Below are positions 9,563 to 19,303 of a stretch of DNA of 64,000 nucleotides, one piece after another. The stretch lies in contig HG326877.1 of assembly GCA_000470055.1 (NCBI GenBank), positions 248,001-312,000 of the forward strand, in the 5' to 3' direction. The stretch comes from Campylobacter coli 76339. GTDB lineage: Bacteria; Campylobacterota; Campylobacteria; Campylobacterales; Campylobacteraceae. Below the pieces are notes generated by a model. It was given only the letters and a program-made list of their open reading frames with translations, searched no databases and was not told the origin of the DNA. Position 1 is the stretch's first letter; each line of letters begins with the position of its first letter. The position numbers and the translations under genes were made by a program.

Positions 9563-10935
9563 CAATTTTTTCCTAAAATTATTTTTTTACCTTCATTTAA
9601 AACATTGTAAATATTATTTTCTATCCATCTTCTATCTTGCCATTGCTCAGGGCGTGTTTCAACACCTTGAACCAAAACGCCAAAGTGCAAATGATCTCCC
9701 AAAGCCAATCCACTTACACCGGTTCTACCTATTACACTTCTTTTGCTTAAAACCTCATCAAGCTCAACACTTTTAGAAGAACAATGCCCATAAAGACTAT
9801 AAACTCCAAAACCATGATAGATGATTAAATTAAGTCCATAAATTCCATTTTCTTCTGCAAATACAACCTTACCTGGATTATTGCTTATAATAGGAGCTTC
9901 TGCTACACTTGCTAAATCAATACCCATATGATAAGAATCACTCACAAACTGCCCATTGTAAGAATAATACCTATGATCAGCAAAATCTGCTACTTTCATA
10001 CCATTTTGAAGCGGTAAAAATAAATTGACTTTAAAATCATCAATTTTACTTTCAGGAACTTCTGAAGTAATCTTATGTATCAAAATTTCATTATTACCTC
10101 TTAAAGTTTCATTTACAAATTTAAATTTCTCAAAACGTGTAAAATTATTGTCCTTTGGCGCATACTCTTGTGCTAGATCTTCTATTTTGCCATCTAAAAA
10201 TCTATCTGTAAGATTGATATTTGAAACACGGTATTTGCGATTGACAAAATAATACCTTATGCGCTCTTTGGTTATATTGCCAGCTTTATCTGTAGCAACG
10301 ATATAAGCACGAAATTCTTCATCTCTTGCATCCCAAGCTATAAGAGCTGCGTAATAACCTTCTTTTAAATAAGGAGTGGCTTTAAAAATTTTTCCTGTAT
10401 TTGTTTCTATATAAACCTTATCTAAATTTGCATCACTAGCTGAAAATACCACACTAGCAGCACCCCCTTGCTCAATCTGATAAGAATTGCTCAATACATT
10501 TACCCTTGGGGCACTATCATCTACTATGATAAGCACTTGCTTGCTTACTTCATTGCCGCCAAAGAAATTCCAAAAACTACTATCTTTAGCTTTAATCTCC
10601 ATAATAAAAGATTTTACTTTTTCTTTATAAGCAAGCTTTGGTAGAGCAACTTGTAAGGTAATATCATTTAAATTTTGAATTTGCTCATCTACTATAAGCA
10701 TGCCCGTTTCATTGCCTTCTTTTTGTAAGAAGATTTGAACACCCTTAATAAAACTTTCGTCATCTTTTATATGAACCAAGATAGGTTTTTTAAGATCACT
10801 ATAGATAACATCTGGCATAAGAATTTGAGGAGGATTTTTTTCAAAAGCATTCATTCTTGAAACAAAAAACGCTAAAGCACCGATTAAAACCAAAATTAAA
10901 AGATATAGATAAAATTTTCCTTTTTTTCTTGCCAT
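9562..10935 (-). CDS. M23-family peptidoglycan endopeptidase, membrane-anchored
   Basis: 457 aa. A single N-terminal hydrophobic segment (about residues 6-24) after a basic start suggests an inner-membrane anchor with a periplasmic body. The C-terminal LytM/M23 domain has zinc motifs H-x-G-I-D near residue 337 and H-L-H-F-G near 417. M23 enzymes cut peptide cross-links and in Campylobacterota help set cell shape. Two N-glycosylation sequons are visible (E-G-N-E-T and D-N-N-F-T). Position matches Cj0131 of C. jejuni (recall). Confidence 0.88.
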   Translation of the reverse strand: MARKKGKFYLYLLILVLIGALAFFVSRMNAFEKNPPQILMPDVIYSDLKKPILVHIKDDESFIKGVQIFLQKEGNETGMLIVDEQIQNLNDITLQVALPKLAYKEKVKSFIMEIKAKDSSFWNFFGGNEVSKQVLIIVDDSAPRVNVLSNSYQIEQGGAASVVFSASDANLDKVYIETNTGKIFKATPYLKEGYYAALIAWDARDEEFRAYIVATDKAGNITKERIRYYFVNRKYRVSNINLTDRFLDGKIEDLAQEYAPKDNNFTRFEKFKFVNETLRGNNEILIHKITSEVPESKIDDFKVNLFLPLQNGMKVADFADHRYYSYNGQFVSDSYHMGIDLASVAEAPIISNNPGKVVFAEENGIYGLNLIIYHGFGVYSLYGHCSSKSVELDEVLSKRSVIGRTGVSGLALGDHLHFGVLVQGVETRPEQWQDRRWIENNIYNVLNEGKKIILGKN

Positions 10936-11003
10936 ACTTTTTCCTAACTCGTTTTATGATTTTAATAATAATTTATTTTTTTCTTAAAAACTTAAAAAAT
11001 TTT

Positions 11004-11009
11004 ATTATA
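11004..11009 (-). promoter_or_regulatory. Probable -10 box for the M23 peptidase-lpxC-thrB-infB run
   Basis: TATAAT on the minus strand in the 98-base gap between tyrA and the peptidase gene, about 68 bases before its ATG. The genes from here to rimP follow without gaps, so this may drive the whole run. Confidence 0.45.
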
Positions 11010-11033
11010 ATTTCAGTAAATACCTAGCAAATT

Positions 11034-11861
11034 TCACAAAATTTCTCTTAAAGTATTGGCTTTTTGCATCCAAGACTTTAATTCTTCATTTTTATTTTCT
11101 TCAATCATCTTTTTACAAAATTCTAATTCTTTTTGAAAAAATTCGATAGAGCTTAAAATATTGTCCTTATTTTGCTCAAAAATACTTCCCCACATAGCAG
11201 GAGATGATTTAGCAATCCTACTCATACCCTTAAAAGAACCGCCCGCTAAATGAACGATATTTCTTTTATCTTCTTCTTTCATCACAAAATTTGCCAAAGA
11301 AAAACTAATCACATGTGGCAAATGCGAAATAATAGCGGCATGATGATCATGTGCTTTGCTATCCATAAAAACAATCCTCATGCCCAAATGTGAAAAAATT
11401 TCCACTGCTCTTTTTTGGTGCAAATCATCCGCTACTTCACTATCACACAACACACAAACAGCATCCTTGTAAAGCTCTTTAAAGGCTGCTTTTGGGCCAC
11501 TGTTTTCAGTTCCTGCCATAGGATGAGCAAAAAGAGTTTGCTTAATAAGCTTTGCAGGTAGCTTTTCTATGATTTTTCTTTTTGTACTTCCAAGCTCTAT
11601 GATAGTTATATTTGAAGGCAAATTTACTAATTTTTGCAAAATCTCTATGATAGCATTTACAGGCGTTGCGATAAAAATCATGTCGCACGAATGTAAATTT
11701 TCAAACTCTATAAGCTCATGAACAAGTCCTAATCTTAAGGCATCTTGTTCGTTTTCTTTATTTGAGTCTAAACCATACACACATGAAATTAATTTATTTT
11801 CCTTTAAACAAAGCCCTAAAGAGCCTCCCATCAAGCCAAGCCCTATAATTGCTACTTTCAT
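11034..11861 (-). CDS. tyrA: Prephenate dehydrogenase
   Basis: 275 aa. Makes 4-hydroxyphenylpyruvate for tyrosine using NAD(P). An N-terminal Rossmann motif G-L-G-L-M-G-G-S-L-G, an A-H-P-M-A-G-T-E-N-S-G motif near residue 115 and S-H-L-P-H with catalytic His are typical of TyrA. No chorismate mutase or ACT domain is attached. Divergent from bamA. Confidence 0.95.
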   Translation of the reverse strand: MKVAIIGLGLMGGSLGLCLKENKLISCVYGLDSNKENEQDALRLGLVHELIEFENLHSCDMIFIATPVNAIIEILQKLVNLPSNITIIELGSTKRKIIEKLPAKLIKQTLFAHPMAGTENSGPKAAFKELYKDAVCVLCDSEVADDLHQKRAVEIFSHLGMRIVFMDSKAHDHHAAIISHLPHVISFSLANFVMKEEDKRNIVHLAGGSFKGMSRIAKSSPAMWGSIFEQNKDNILSSIEFFQKELEFCKKMIEENKNEELKSWMQKANTLREIL

Positions 11862-11897
11862 AATGCTATCTCAATTCCTTTGTTAAATTTTTTCTGC

Positions 11898-11903
11898 TAT
11901 TAT
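11898..11903 (+). promoter_or_regulatory. Extended -10 promoter element for bamA
   Basis: TGC followed by TATTAT in the tyrA-bamA divergent gap, about 34 bases before the bamA ATG; an AGG-type ribosome binding site follows. Confidence 0.45.
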
Positions 11904-11936
11904 ACAAATTTTTAATAAAGCTTTAGGTAAAAATAA

Positions 11937-14153
11937 ATGAAAAAAATCATCAGCGTTTGTGCCTTAGTAGCACTGAGTAATGCAGCAGTAATCAAAGAAA
12001 TTAAATTCAGCGGATTAAATCACCTTTCAAATGCAAGTGCTTTAAATCTTACAGGACTCAAAGTTGGCGAAACAATAAATCTTGATAAAATCAATACCGC
12101 CATACTCAATCTTTACAAGCAAAATTATTTTGAAAATATTGCCGTAGAAGAAAATAAAGGCGTTTTAAATATCATCGTTACAGAAAAACCAAGTATAGCT
12201 AAAATAACTGTTACAGGGATTGCATCCAATGACAGAAAGCAAGTAGAAAGTATTTTAGGCATAAAAAGAGGAACTTTATTTGACGAAGCAAGTGCCAAAG
12301 AAGCAAGTGAGCGTATCAAGGCTTATTATGAAGCTAAAAGCTATTTTGATACCATAGTAGAATACAGAAAAAAAACTCTAGAAAATACCGAAGGACTAGA
12401 GCTTGAATTTATAGTTAATCGCGGAGAAAATATCGTTATTAACAATGTTAATTTAAGTGGAGCAAAGGAATTTTCATATTCAGATATCGAGCCTAGTATA
12501 GTCAATAAAGAAAAAGAATTTATGGGTTGGATGTGGGGAAGAAATGACGGAAAACTCAAAATTTTTGAATTAAGCAATGACAGTGCAAGAATCAGTGACG
12601 AGTATATGAAAAAAGGCTATCTTGATGTGCAAGTATCCTCGCCTTATCTTAAAACCTATACCGATACTTATCAAGCAAATCTAACCTATTTTATCAAAGA
12701 GGGTAAGCCTTATAAAATCGAGAGTATAAGTATAGAAAATCCTTTATTTAGTGAAGAGGAAAACAAGCAAAATTTAGATAACCTACGCTCAACCCAAGGC
12801 AAACTCATCAATATAGAAGATATTCGCAAAGATGTAAAAACTATAGAAACACAAAGTGCTGATTTGGGCTATGCCTTTGTAGAAGTTTATCCTGATATTC
12901 AAAAAAATGATCAAACTCAAGAAGCTACTGTTGTATTTAAAGTCATTCCTCATGATAAAGTCTATATTAGAAATGTTATCATTTCAGGAAATTCTCGCAC
13001 GGTTGACAGAGTGGTTCGCCGTGAGCTTTATATCACTGAAGGAAATTTATACAACCGTACGGATTTAGGTGAATCTAAAAATGCCTTGAGAAGAACTTCT
13101 TATTTTGATGATGTGGATATCAAAGAAGAAAAAGTAGATGATACACATATAGATTTAATTGTCAATGTTAAAGAAGCTTCCACAGGTGCTATTTCAGGGG
13201 GTATTGGTTATGGCTCAAGTGATGGTATTTTGCTAAATGCTTCACTATCTGACACCAATATCTTTGGTTCAGGTATTAAAAGCTCTGTGAGTGTAGATAA
13301 AAGCGATGATACTCTATCAGGAAGAATCAGCCTTATAAATCCACGCGTTTTTGATAGCCAGTATAGCTTAGGTGGAACGCTTTATTCTAACGACTATGAA
13401 TGGGATAATTACTCTGAAAAAAATTATGGTTTTGATATTACCCTAGGTCGTCAATTTGCAAGATACTACAATGTAAGTTTGACTTACAATCTTGAACAAA
13501 GCGATATCTATCATCTAAGTCCAACACTTTTAAGAACAGGTTATGAGCTTGGAAAAACTATAAAAAGCTCTATCACCCCTGCTATCACCTTTAACAACAC
13601 AGATGATTATTATCTCCCAAGAAAGGGTATTATCGCTTCGACAAGCCTAGAGTACGCAGGACTTGGAGGGGATCAAAAATTCCTTTCATCAAGTTCAAAA
13701 TTTAACTTTTATCAAGGTTTAGAAGACTATATAGGCTATGATCTTATTTATCGTTATAAAGCAAATTTTTACAAAGTATGGGATCAAGGCTATCTTCCAA
13801 TCAATCAAAGAATTTATCTAGGCGGCATTCGTTCCCTTCGTGGTTTTGAAAGCAGAACTGTAAGCCCTAAAAACGAGTGGGGAGATGAAGTAGGCGGAAC
13901 CATAGCTTTTACAAATTCCGTAGAGCTTAGCTTCCCTTTAATCGACAGAATCAAACTTCGCGGTAGTGTATTTTTTGATTATGGTATGATAGGACGCAAA
14001 AATCTAGATGAAATTCAAAGAATGAGTACAGGTTTAGGCATAGAATGGATCACTCCTATTGGGCCATTGCAACTTGTATTTGCCAAACCACTTAACGATA
14101 AAAAAGGTGATGATACCAATACTTTTGAATTTAACCTTGGAACACGCTTTTAA
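11937..14153 (+). CDS. bamA: Outer-membrane protein assembly factor BamA (Omp85)
   Basis: 738 aa. Core insertase for beta-barrel proteins. A signal peptide spans about residues 1-16, five POTRA repeats follow (roughly 18-400), and the C-terminal half is a 16-strand barrel with the R-G-F motif (L-R-G-F-E-S near residue 640) that anchors lid loop 6, ending in an aromatic residue (F-N-L-G-T-R-F) as outer-membrane signals do. Its TAA overlaps the next ATG (TAATG). Confidence 0.97.
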   Translation: MKKIISVCALVALSNAAVIKEIKFSGLNHLSNASALNLTGLKVGETINLDKINTAILNLYKQNYFENIAVEENKGVLNIIVTEKPSIAKITVTGIASNDRKQVESILGIKRGTLFDEASAKEASERIKAYYEAKSYFDTIVEYRKKTLENTEGLELEFIVNRGENIVINNVNLSGAKEFSYSDIEPSIVNKEKEFMGWMWGRNDGKLKIFELSNDSARISDEYMKKGYLDVQVSSPYLKTYTDTYQANLTYFIKEGKPYKIESISIENPLFSEEENKQNLDNLRSTQGKLINIEDIRKDVKTIETQSADLGYAFVEVYPDIQKNDQTQEATVVFKVIPHDKVYIRNVIISGNSRTVDRVVRRELYITEGNLYNRTDLGESKNALRRTSYFDDVDIKEEKVDDTHIDLIVNVKEASTGAISGGIGYGSSDGILLNASLSDTNIFGSGIKSSVSVDKSDDTLSGRISLINPRVFDSQYSLGGTLYSNDYEWDNYSEKNYGFDITLGRQFARYYNVSLTYNLEQSDIYHLSPTLLRTGYELGKTIKSSITPAITFNNTDDYYLPRKGIIASTSLEYAGLGGDQKFLSSSSKFNFYQGLEDYIGYDLIYRYKANFYKVWDQGYLPINQRIYLGGIRSLRGFESRTVSPKNEWGDEVGGTIAFTNSVELSFPLIDRIKLRGSVFFDYGMIGRKNLDEIQRMSTGLGIEWITPIGPLQLVFAKPLNDKKGDDTNTFEFNLGTRF

Positions 14154-14869
14154 TGAAACAATTCCTAGATGCTTGCTTAAAGGCAAATTTGCAAATTGGC
14201 AAGTATCTTGACAATATTTGTGAAAGCGATCTTGAGTTTTCTCCCGAGCTTGGTTATGATAATAATCAAAGCTACAAGCTTGATTTAAAATGTGAAGAAA
14301 TTTTTATAGAACACCTCAACAACTTGGGTCAAATTTTTTCCGAAGAAAGTGGCTTGATCGGAGAAAACAGTCCTTACAAAATCATTCTTGATCCCTTAGA
14401 CGGGAGTTCAAATTTTGTTTCTAAAATACCCTTTTATGGAACATCTGCAGCACTTTTTAAGGATGAAAAAGCCCAAAGTGCTTTTATTTGCAATCTAGCA
14501 AATTATGAAATTTTAGCTTTTGATGGTCATAAAAGTTTAAAATCAAATCTTTTAAATCCTTGCTATTCTCCTTTTTTGCCTCATCCATTTTCTCAAGTTG
14601 GAGTTGTAGAAAAAATAACACTTTGCCCAAATCTTATCAATCACCTCACGCAAAACAAACTTAAATTTCGCTCTTTAGGCGCTACAGCTTTAAGCATTGC
14701 ATACGCTTCTTATTTTAGCTTTGTTTTGGTTTTAGGAAAAACTCGAATCTTTGATACTGCAGGAGCTTTGATGTTGTGTAAAGATTTACATATAGAAAAC
14801 AATGAAAATTTCCTTCTCATAAGTAAAGATAAGCAAACTTTTGATATAATCTTGGAATTTTTTAAATAA
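14153..14869 (+). CDS. Inositol-monophosphatase-family phosphatase
   Basis: 238 aa. Metal-binding motifs of the IMPase family: E-E-S-G near residue 61, D-P-L-D-G-S-S-N near 80, and F-D-T-A-G-A near 200. The substrate is uncertain: inositol phosphate, bisphosphate nucleotides or fructose-1,6-bisphosphate are all handled by this fold. It is coupled to bamA by a one-base overlap. A second family member (cysQ) lies at 45.9 kb, so this one is less likely to be the PAP phosphatase. Confidence 0.85.
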   Translation: MKQFLDACLKANLQIGKYLDNICESDLEFSPELGYDNNQSYKLDLKCEEIFIEHLNNLGQIFSEESGLIGENSPYKIILDPLDGSSNFVSKIPFYGTSAALFKDEKAQSAFICNLANYEILAFDGHKSLKSNLLNPCYSPFLPHPFSQVGVVEKITLCPNLINHLTQNKLKFRSLGATALSIAYASYFSFVLVLGKTRIFDTAGALMLCKDLHIENNENFLLISKDKQTFDIILEFFK

Positions 14870-14883
14870 TTAGGTGAATTATT

Positions 14884-15726
14884 ATGAATTTTGCAGATAT
14901 TTTTTCAAAAATAAGAAGACAGCAACCTAGCACCAAAGAAGCTCCAAATCATTGGGTAAAATGCCAAAGTTGCCATGCTTTGATGTATTACAAAGAAATA
15001 GAATCTTGTTTTAATGTATGCCCTAAATGCTCTTATCATATGAGAATTTCTCCTATGGACAGGATTAAACTTTTAAGCGATGAAAATACCTTTGTTGAAT
15101 ATGATGCAAATTTAGAAGCCATAGATCCGCTCAAATTTGTCGATAGTAAGTCCTATAAAAAACGCTTGAGCGAGGGTGAAAGCAAAACCGGTAGAAAATC
15201 TGCAGTCATTAGCGGAGAATGTCTTATAGACGGTCTTAAAACCCAACTTGTAGTATTTGATTTTTCTTTCATGGGAGGATCTTTAGGCTCAGTAGAGGGC
15301 GAAAAGATCGTTAGAGCGATCCAAAGAGCTATCACAGATAAAACCCCTGTTGTTATCGTAAGTGCAAGCGGTGGGGCTAGAATGCAAGAAAGTACTTATT
15401 CTTTGATGCAAATGAGCAAAACAAGTGCCGCACTGAAACTTTTAAGCAAAGAAAAACTCCCTTATATCAGCGTCTTAACCGATCCTACCATGGGGGGCGT
15501 GAGCGCTTCTTTTGCTTGGCTTGGAGATTTAATCATCGCTGAACCAGGTGCCTTGGTAGGTTTTGCAGGAGCAAGAGTAATTAAACAAACCATAGGCGCA
15601 GATCTACCTGAAGGCTTTCAAAAAGCTGAATTTCTACTCGAACACGGACTCATAGATGCGATAGTAGAGCGTTCAGATATGAAAAAATACCTTAGCGATA
15701 CTCTTAAATTCTTTTGTGGAAAATGA
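14884..15726 (+). CDS. accD: Acetyl-CoA carboxylase carboxyltransferase beta subunit
   Basis: 280 aa. Forms malonyl-CoA with AccA. A four-cysteine zinc ribbon is at C27-x2-C30 and C46-x2-C49, followed by the crotonase-like carboxyltransferase domain with [10 protein letters not shown] and [11 protein letters not shown]. It opens a run with rlmH and dksA. The window also holds birA, bioB and fabD from the same metabolic branch. Confidence 0.97.
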   Translation: MNFADIFSKIRRQQPSTKEAPNHWVKCQSCHALMYYKEIESCFNVCPKCSYHMRISPMDRIKLLSDENTFVEYDANLEAIDPLKFVDSKSYKKRLSEGESKTGRKSAVISGECLIDGLKTQLVVFDFSFMGGSLGSVEGEKIVRAIQRAITDKTPVVIVSASGGARMQESTYSLMQMSKTSAALKLLSKEKLPYISVLTDPTMGGVSASFAWLGDLIIAEPGALVGFAGARVIKQTIGADLPEGFQKAEFLLEHGLIDAIVERSDMKKYLSDTLKFFCGK

Positions 15727-15727
15727 T

Positions 15728-16177
15728 TTGCAAGTTAATATTTTCCATATACAAAAAAATGATGAATTTAAAATTTGGGGTGAGAAGTACACAAAACTTA
15801 TCTCCAAATTTGCAGATCTTAAAGAGCATAATCTCTTTAACAAGAAAATAGCTGCTGCACAAAATTTAAATGCACAAGCTGCTAAATTAAGCTATGAAGA
15901 AGCATTTGCTCCTCATATCAAAGGTTTTTGCATAGTTCTTGATGAAAGAGGCAAAGAACTTACAAGCGTAGAATTTGCAAAACTCATAGCAGATAAAAAT
16001 AACTTAAATTTTTTCATAGGCGGTGCTTACGGCCTAAGGGATGAATTCAGCCAGAGTTTAGATTTTAGACTTTCATTAAGTAAACTCACCCTAGCACATC
16101 AATTTGTAAAAATATTACTTTTAGAACAAATTTATCGTGCTTTTTGTATCAACTCAAATCATCCTTATCACAAATAA
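15728..16177 (+). CDS. rlmH: 23S rRNA pseudouridine-1915 N3-methyltransferase RlmH
   Basis: About 149 aa. SPOUT methyltransferase with [19 protein letters not shown] and the C-terminal [13 protein letters not shown] that closes the knot. TTG at 15728 is preferred: GGA lies 7 bases upstream and translation then starts M-Q-V-N-I-F-H-I, aligned with family N-termini. An in-frame GTG at 15716, overlapping accD, would add four residues. Confidence 0.94.
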   Translation: MQVNIFHIQKNDEFKIWGEKYTKLISKFADLKEHNLFNKKIAAAQNLNAQAAKLSYEEAFAPHIKGFCIVLDERGKELTSVEFAKLIADKNNLNFFIGGAYGLRDEFSQSLDFRLSLSKLTLAHQFVKILLLEQIYRAFCINSNHPYHK

Positions 16178-16190
16178 AAAAGGTTAAATA

Positions 16191-16544
16191 ATGAAAAAAA
16201 ATGGGATGCAATTTTTTAAAACCCTATTAGAAAATAGAAAAAAAACTATATTAGAAAATTTGCAAAGCAATTCTAAAGAAATTGAAGAATTACACAACAG
16301 TGTTCCAAGCGATAGTGTAGATTTTTCTGTTATTGAAACAGGATCACAAATTGATTTTGCTATCAGTGCGAATTTAAAACAAGAATTAGAAGAAATAGAA
16401 GAATCTTTAAATAAAATCAAAGACGATACCTACGGAATATGCGAATGCTGTGATGAAGAAATCGCTATAGAAAGACTTAAAATCAAACCTCATGCAAAAT
16501 ATTGCATCGTATGCCGCGAAAATTTAGAAAAAGGAGAGTTATGA
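16191..16544 (+). CDS. dksA: DksA/TraR-family RNA polymerase-binding regulator
   Basis: 117 aa. A coiled-coil N-terminal half ends in a D-S-V-D-F-S tip (E. coli DksA: DxxDxA), then a zinc finger C84-x2-C87 with C105-x2-C108. DksA-type factors enter the polymerase secondary channel and, with ppGpp, adjust stable RNA transcription. The ribosome binding site AAAAAGG is 7-8 bases upstream. The stop overlaps the next start as ATGA. Confidence 0.9.
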   Translation: MKKNGMQFFKTLLENRKKTILENLQSNSKEIEELHNSVPSDSVDFSVIETGSQIDFAISANLKQELEEIEESLNKIKDDTYGICECCDEEIAIERLKIKPHAKYCIVCRENLEKGEL

Positions 16545-17527
16545 AAATCAGATTATTTTTTATAGCAAGCTTTATTTATATAGCTCTTATATTTGCTCTT
16601 GCTTGGTATTTAAAATTGGGCAATTATACTTTAATTTTCAATACATATAGCTTCGAACTACCTATAATGGTATGGCTTATTTTACCTTTGATACCTTTAG
16701 TATTTTTTGCCATCATTCATATGGGTTTTTATTATTTTTTACTCACTTTAAAATTTAAACATTTTTTCAAAGATTCTACTAAATTTGAAAATTTTACCCG
16801 AGATCTTCTTTTGGAAAAAGAATCAAATATCAGCTTTCAAACAAAGGAATTTAGACAAGTAGCACAGCTAGCCAAAACCCTAAAAACACATGAAAAAATC
16901 CCTAATGCAAACAAAATCAATGAAATTTTAGATCTTATAGACGGCATTAAAAAAGAAGAATACTTCAATCTTAACAAATTTAAACTCGAAAATAATAATA
17001 TTTTATTTTTAGAAAACGAAAAAAATCATATCAAAAATGATATAAATTATGCTTATTCCAAAATCAAAAACCTTAGTCAAACTCAAGACGAATTCCAAGA
17101 TCTTGCTTTTGAAAGTTTGATAAAAAAAGGAACTTATGAACAAATCAAAAATATCAAAATCACAAAAAAACCTTGTCATATCCTTGTGCTCATCAAGCGT
17201 TTTAAAGAAGGAAATTTAGAGCTTAATGCTGCTGAATATGAAGTTTTACTTTCTCACAACATCCTTAGCGAAAAAGACTATCTTGATATAGCAAAACTCA
17301 GCACCAAGCTTTTAAATCCTGACGCACTTATAGGAATTTTTAACAAAATCAAAAATGAAAAAAGTGAAGCGTTAAGAGCGTATTTATATCTTTTAGCTGA
17401 ATTTGGACTTTTAGATGAACTCAGAGAGCAAATTCATAATGATGACAAAAAATTCAATGATTTTAAAGCCTTTTTAACCCTACGTGAAAAAAATATCAAA
17501 ATCGATTTAAATCAGCTTATACAATGA
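16541..17527 (+). CDS. Membrane protein of unknown function with two N-terminal helices
   Basis: 328 aa. Not assigned to a known function. Two hydrophobic segments (about residues 4-25 and 38-70) are followed by a long soluble Lys/Asn/Glu-rich helical region with no recognised motif. ATG at 16541 has GGAG upstream and overlaps the dksA stop (ATGA); an earlier reading from 16502 lies within dksA and is unlikely. It overlaps dusB by 4 bases. Position corresponds to Cj0124 in C. jejuni (recall). Confidence 0.8.
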   Translation: MKIRLFFIASFIYIALIFALAWYLKLGNYTLIFNTYSFELPIMVWLILPLIPLVFFAIIHMGFYYFLLTLKFKHFFKDSTKFENFTRDLLLEKESNISFQTKEFRQVAQLAKTLKTHEKIPNANKINEILDLIDGIKKEEYFNLNKFKLENNNILFLENEKNHIKNDINYAYSKIKNLSQTQDEFQDLAFESLIKKGTYEQIKNIKITKKPCHILVLIKRFKEGNLELNAAEYEVLLSHNILSEKDYLDIAKLSTKLLNPDALIGIFNKIKNEKSEALRAYLYLLAEFGLLDELREQIHNDDKKFNDFKAFLTLREKNIKIDLNQLIQ

Positions 17528-18441
17528 TAGATTTTAGCAAAAAGCCTTTATTTTTAGCTCCTATGGCGGGTTTTTCAGACCTGCCTTTTCGCAATGTGGT
17601 AAAAAAATTTGGTGCAGATATCACAATAAGTGAAATGATAAGCTCCAATGCTTTGGTTTATGAAAGCTCCAAAACCTTACATATGCTAGAAAGAGCCGAA
17701 CTTGAAAACCCTTATATAGTCCAAATTGCAGGGGGTGATAAAGAAGTGCTTAAAAAAGCAGTTCAAATGCTTAATGAAATGGATTTTGTAGATGGCATTG
17801 ACTTTAATTGTGGTTGTCCTGTAAATAAAGTCGTCAAACAATGTGCAGGAAGTGCTCTGCTAGAAAATTTAGAGCTTTTTAAAAGCCTTGTAGGAGTGAT
17901 TAAAGAAAATAATAAAAAAAGTCTTACAAGTGTTAAATTTCGCTTAGGATTTAATGAAAAATATCCTGAAAAAATGGCTAAAATTTGCGAAAGTTTGGGC
18001 GTGGACTTTGTAAGCATTCACGGACGCACAAGAAAGCAACTTTATAGTGGAAAAGCGGATTATGACTCTATTGCTAGTGCTAAAGCAAGCGTAAAAATTC
18101 CTGTGATCGCAAATGGCGATATTAATGCTCAAAATGCTAAAGAAGTTTATGAGATCACAAAATGCGATGGACTTATGATAGGGCGTGCAAGCGTGGGAAA
18201 TCCTTGGATATTTTATGAAATCAAAAGTGGCAAAAATGTAGATGAAAAACTCAAAAAAGAAATTATACTCACTCATTTTGATGAAATGATAAAACACTAT
18301 AAAGATCAAGGTGTGAGTATATTTCGCAAACATTTGCACGAGTATTCTAAGGGTCATAAGGATGCTTCAGCCTTTAGAGATAGTGTTAATCGCATCGACA
18401 ATGTCGAAGAAATGACGAAAAAAAATAGAAGAATTTTTTAG
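17524..18441 (+). CDS. dusB: tRNA-dihydrouridine synthase (DusB type)
   Basis: 305 aa. FMN-dependent reduction of tRNA uridines. TIM-barrel motifs: L-A-P-M-A-G-F-S-D at the start, D-F-N-C-G-C-P-V-N-K with the catalytic Cys near residue 98, H-G-R-T-R, and G-D-I-N followed by M-I-G-R-A near the flavin phosphate. Last gene of the plus-strand run; convergent with the next gene. Confidence 0.93.
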   Translation: MIDFSKKPLFLAPMAGFSDLPFRNVVKKFGADITISEMISSNALVYESSKTLHMLERAELENPYIVQIAGGDKEVLKKAVQMLNEMDFVDGIDFNCGCPVNKVVKQCAGSALLENLELFKSLVGVIKENNKKSLTSVKFRLGFNEKYPEKMAKICESLGVDFVSIHGRTRKQLYSGKADYDSIASAKASVKIPVIANGDINAQNAKEVYEITKCDGLMIGRASVGNPWIFYEIKSGKNVDEKLKKEIILTHFDEMIKHYKDQGVSIFRKHLHEYSKGHKDASAFRDSVNRIDNVEEMTKKNRRIF

Positions 18442-18511
18442 TTTAACTTGATTGATTTTTATAATTTAAAAAATCTTAAGCCTTAATATCTATAATTTTT
18501 GCCGAAGTGTT

Positions 18512-19171
18512 TTAAGAAAGAAATTGATTGAATTCTCCTGCATCATCATCGCTAAATTTCATACCAAAAAGAAGTTCTAATTCTTTACTAGTGCTAAATT
18601 TACCTTCTAATAGTTTTTTTACAAGTTCATTTCTTGTATTATCATCTTTGTAGGTTTCTTTGTTTTTACTTTCTGCTTGTATAGGCTTGAAAGTTTCTTC
18701 TTTGTTTTCTTCTAAATTTTCTTGCAGTTTTTTCTGCGATGAATCAATATTGTTAAAATCAACAAAATATTTTTTTTGAAGCTCAAGATATTTTTCTTTA
18801 AATTCATCTATACTTTTGCTTGTGTGAAAAATTTTAACATAAGCTTCATCATAACTCACCCCATCAATATGCATCCAACGAGGGTGTTTGGCATTTTTAT
18901 CCATCCATTGAAATAAATTTTTAACTTCTGACTCTGGTAATTCATTGTTTCTAAGTTTATCTTCTATTGAACCCTCGACTAATTCTATTTTATCACTGAA
19001 TTTTTTAGACATCTTATACAAATCTATCAAATCATTACCTAATTCTTCTCTTTGTTTTTTTGTAAGCTCAGGATTTCCATTTTCAATACTTTCATCTCTT
19101 ATTTTGGTAAGTGCTTGCAAGGGATTGTTTCCAAAATATCTATTAAAAGAACTTAGAGGAAATACTATCAT
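18512..19171 (-). CDS. Hypothetical protein, 219 aa, behind a possible sigma-28 promoter
   Basis: Not recognised. ATG at 19171 is preferred over GTG at 19180 because AAGG lies 8 bases before it. The protein is soluble, charged and helix-prone, with no signal peptide, membrane segment or cysteines. It stands alone, convergent with dusB, with its own 130-base upstream gap. A flagellar-type -10 element lies about 37 bases upstream, so coexpression with flagellar genes is possible (inference). Position matches Cj0122 of C. jejuni (recall). Confidence 0.75.
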   Translation of the reverse strand: MIVFPLSSFNRYFGNNPLQALTKIRDESIENGNPELTKKQREELGNDLIDLYKMSKKFSDKIELVEGSIEDKLRNNELPESEVKNLFQWMDKNAKHPRWMHIDGVSYDEAYVKIFHTSKSIDEFKEKYLELQKKYFVDFNNIDSSQKKLQENLEENKEETFKPIQAESKNKETYKDDNTRNELVKKLLEGKFSTSKELELLFGMKFSDDDAGEFNQFLS

Positions 19172-19207
19172 CTTTACCACCTTGGGATAAATTTTATTCT
19201 AGAATAA

Positions 19208-19213
19208 ATCGGC
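19208..19213 (-). promoter_or_regulatory. Possible sigma-28 (FliA) -10 element
   Basis: The minus strand reads GCCGATTTAT here, matching the C. jejuni FliA -10 core CGATWT, 37-42 bases before the ATG at 19171. The -35 side is a poly-A stretch with only a weak TAAA match, so support is partial. Confidence 0.4.
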
Positions 19214-19303
19214 AAAAATGTATTTTTTTTTTTTAATTATTTTTACTCATATATTTAAAATATAAAGCACAAGTCTTCTAGTGTCTAAAGAAAAAAATCT
19301 TAC

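Noticed and set aside
14153-14869. Assignment of this IMPase-family gene as cysQ
   Set aside because: A better CysQ match with the lithium-site motif is at 45912-46676.
18442-18511. Terminator between convergent dusB and the orphan gene
   Set aside because: No inverted repeat longer than 4-5 bases with a plausible loop was found.
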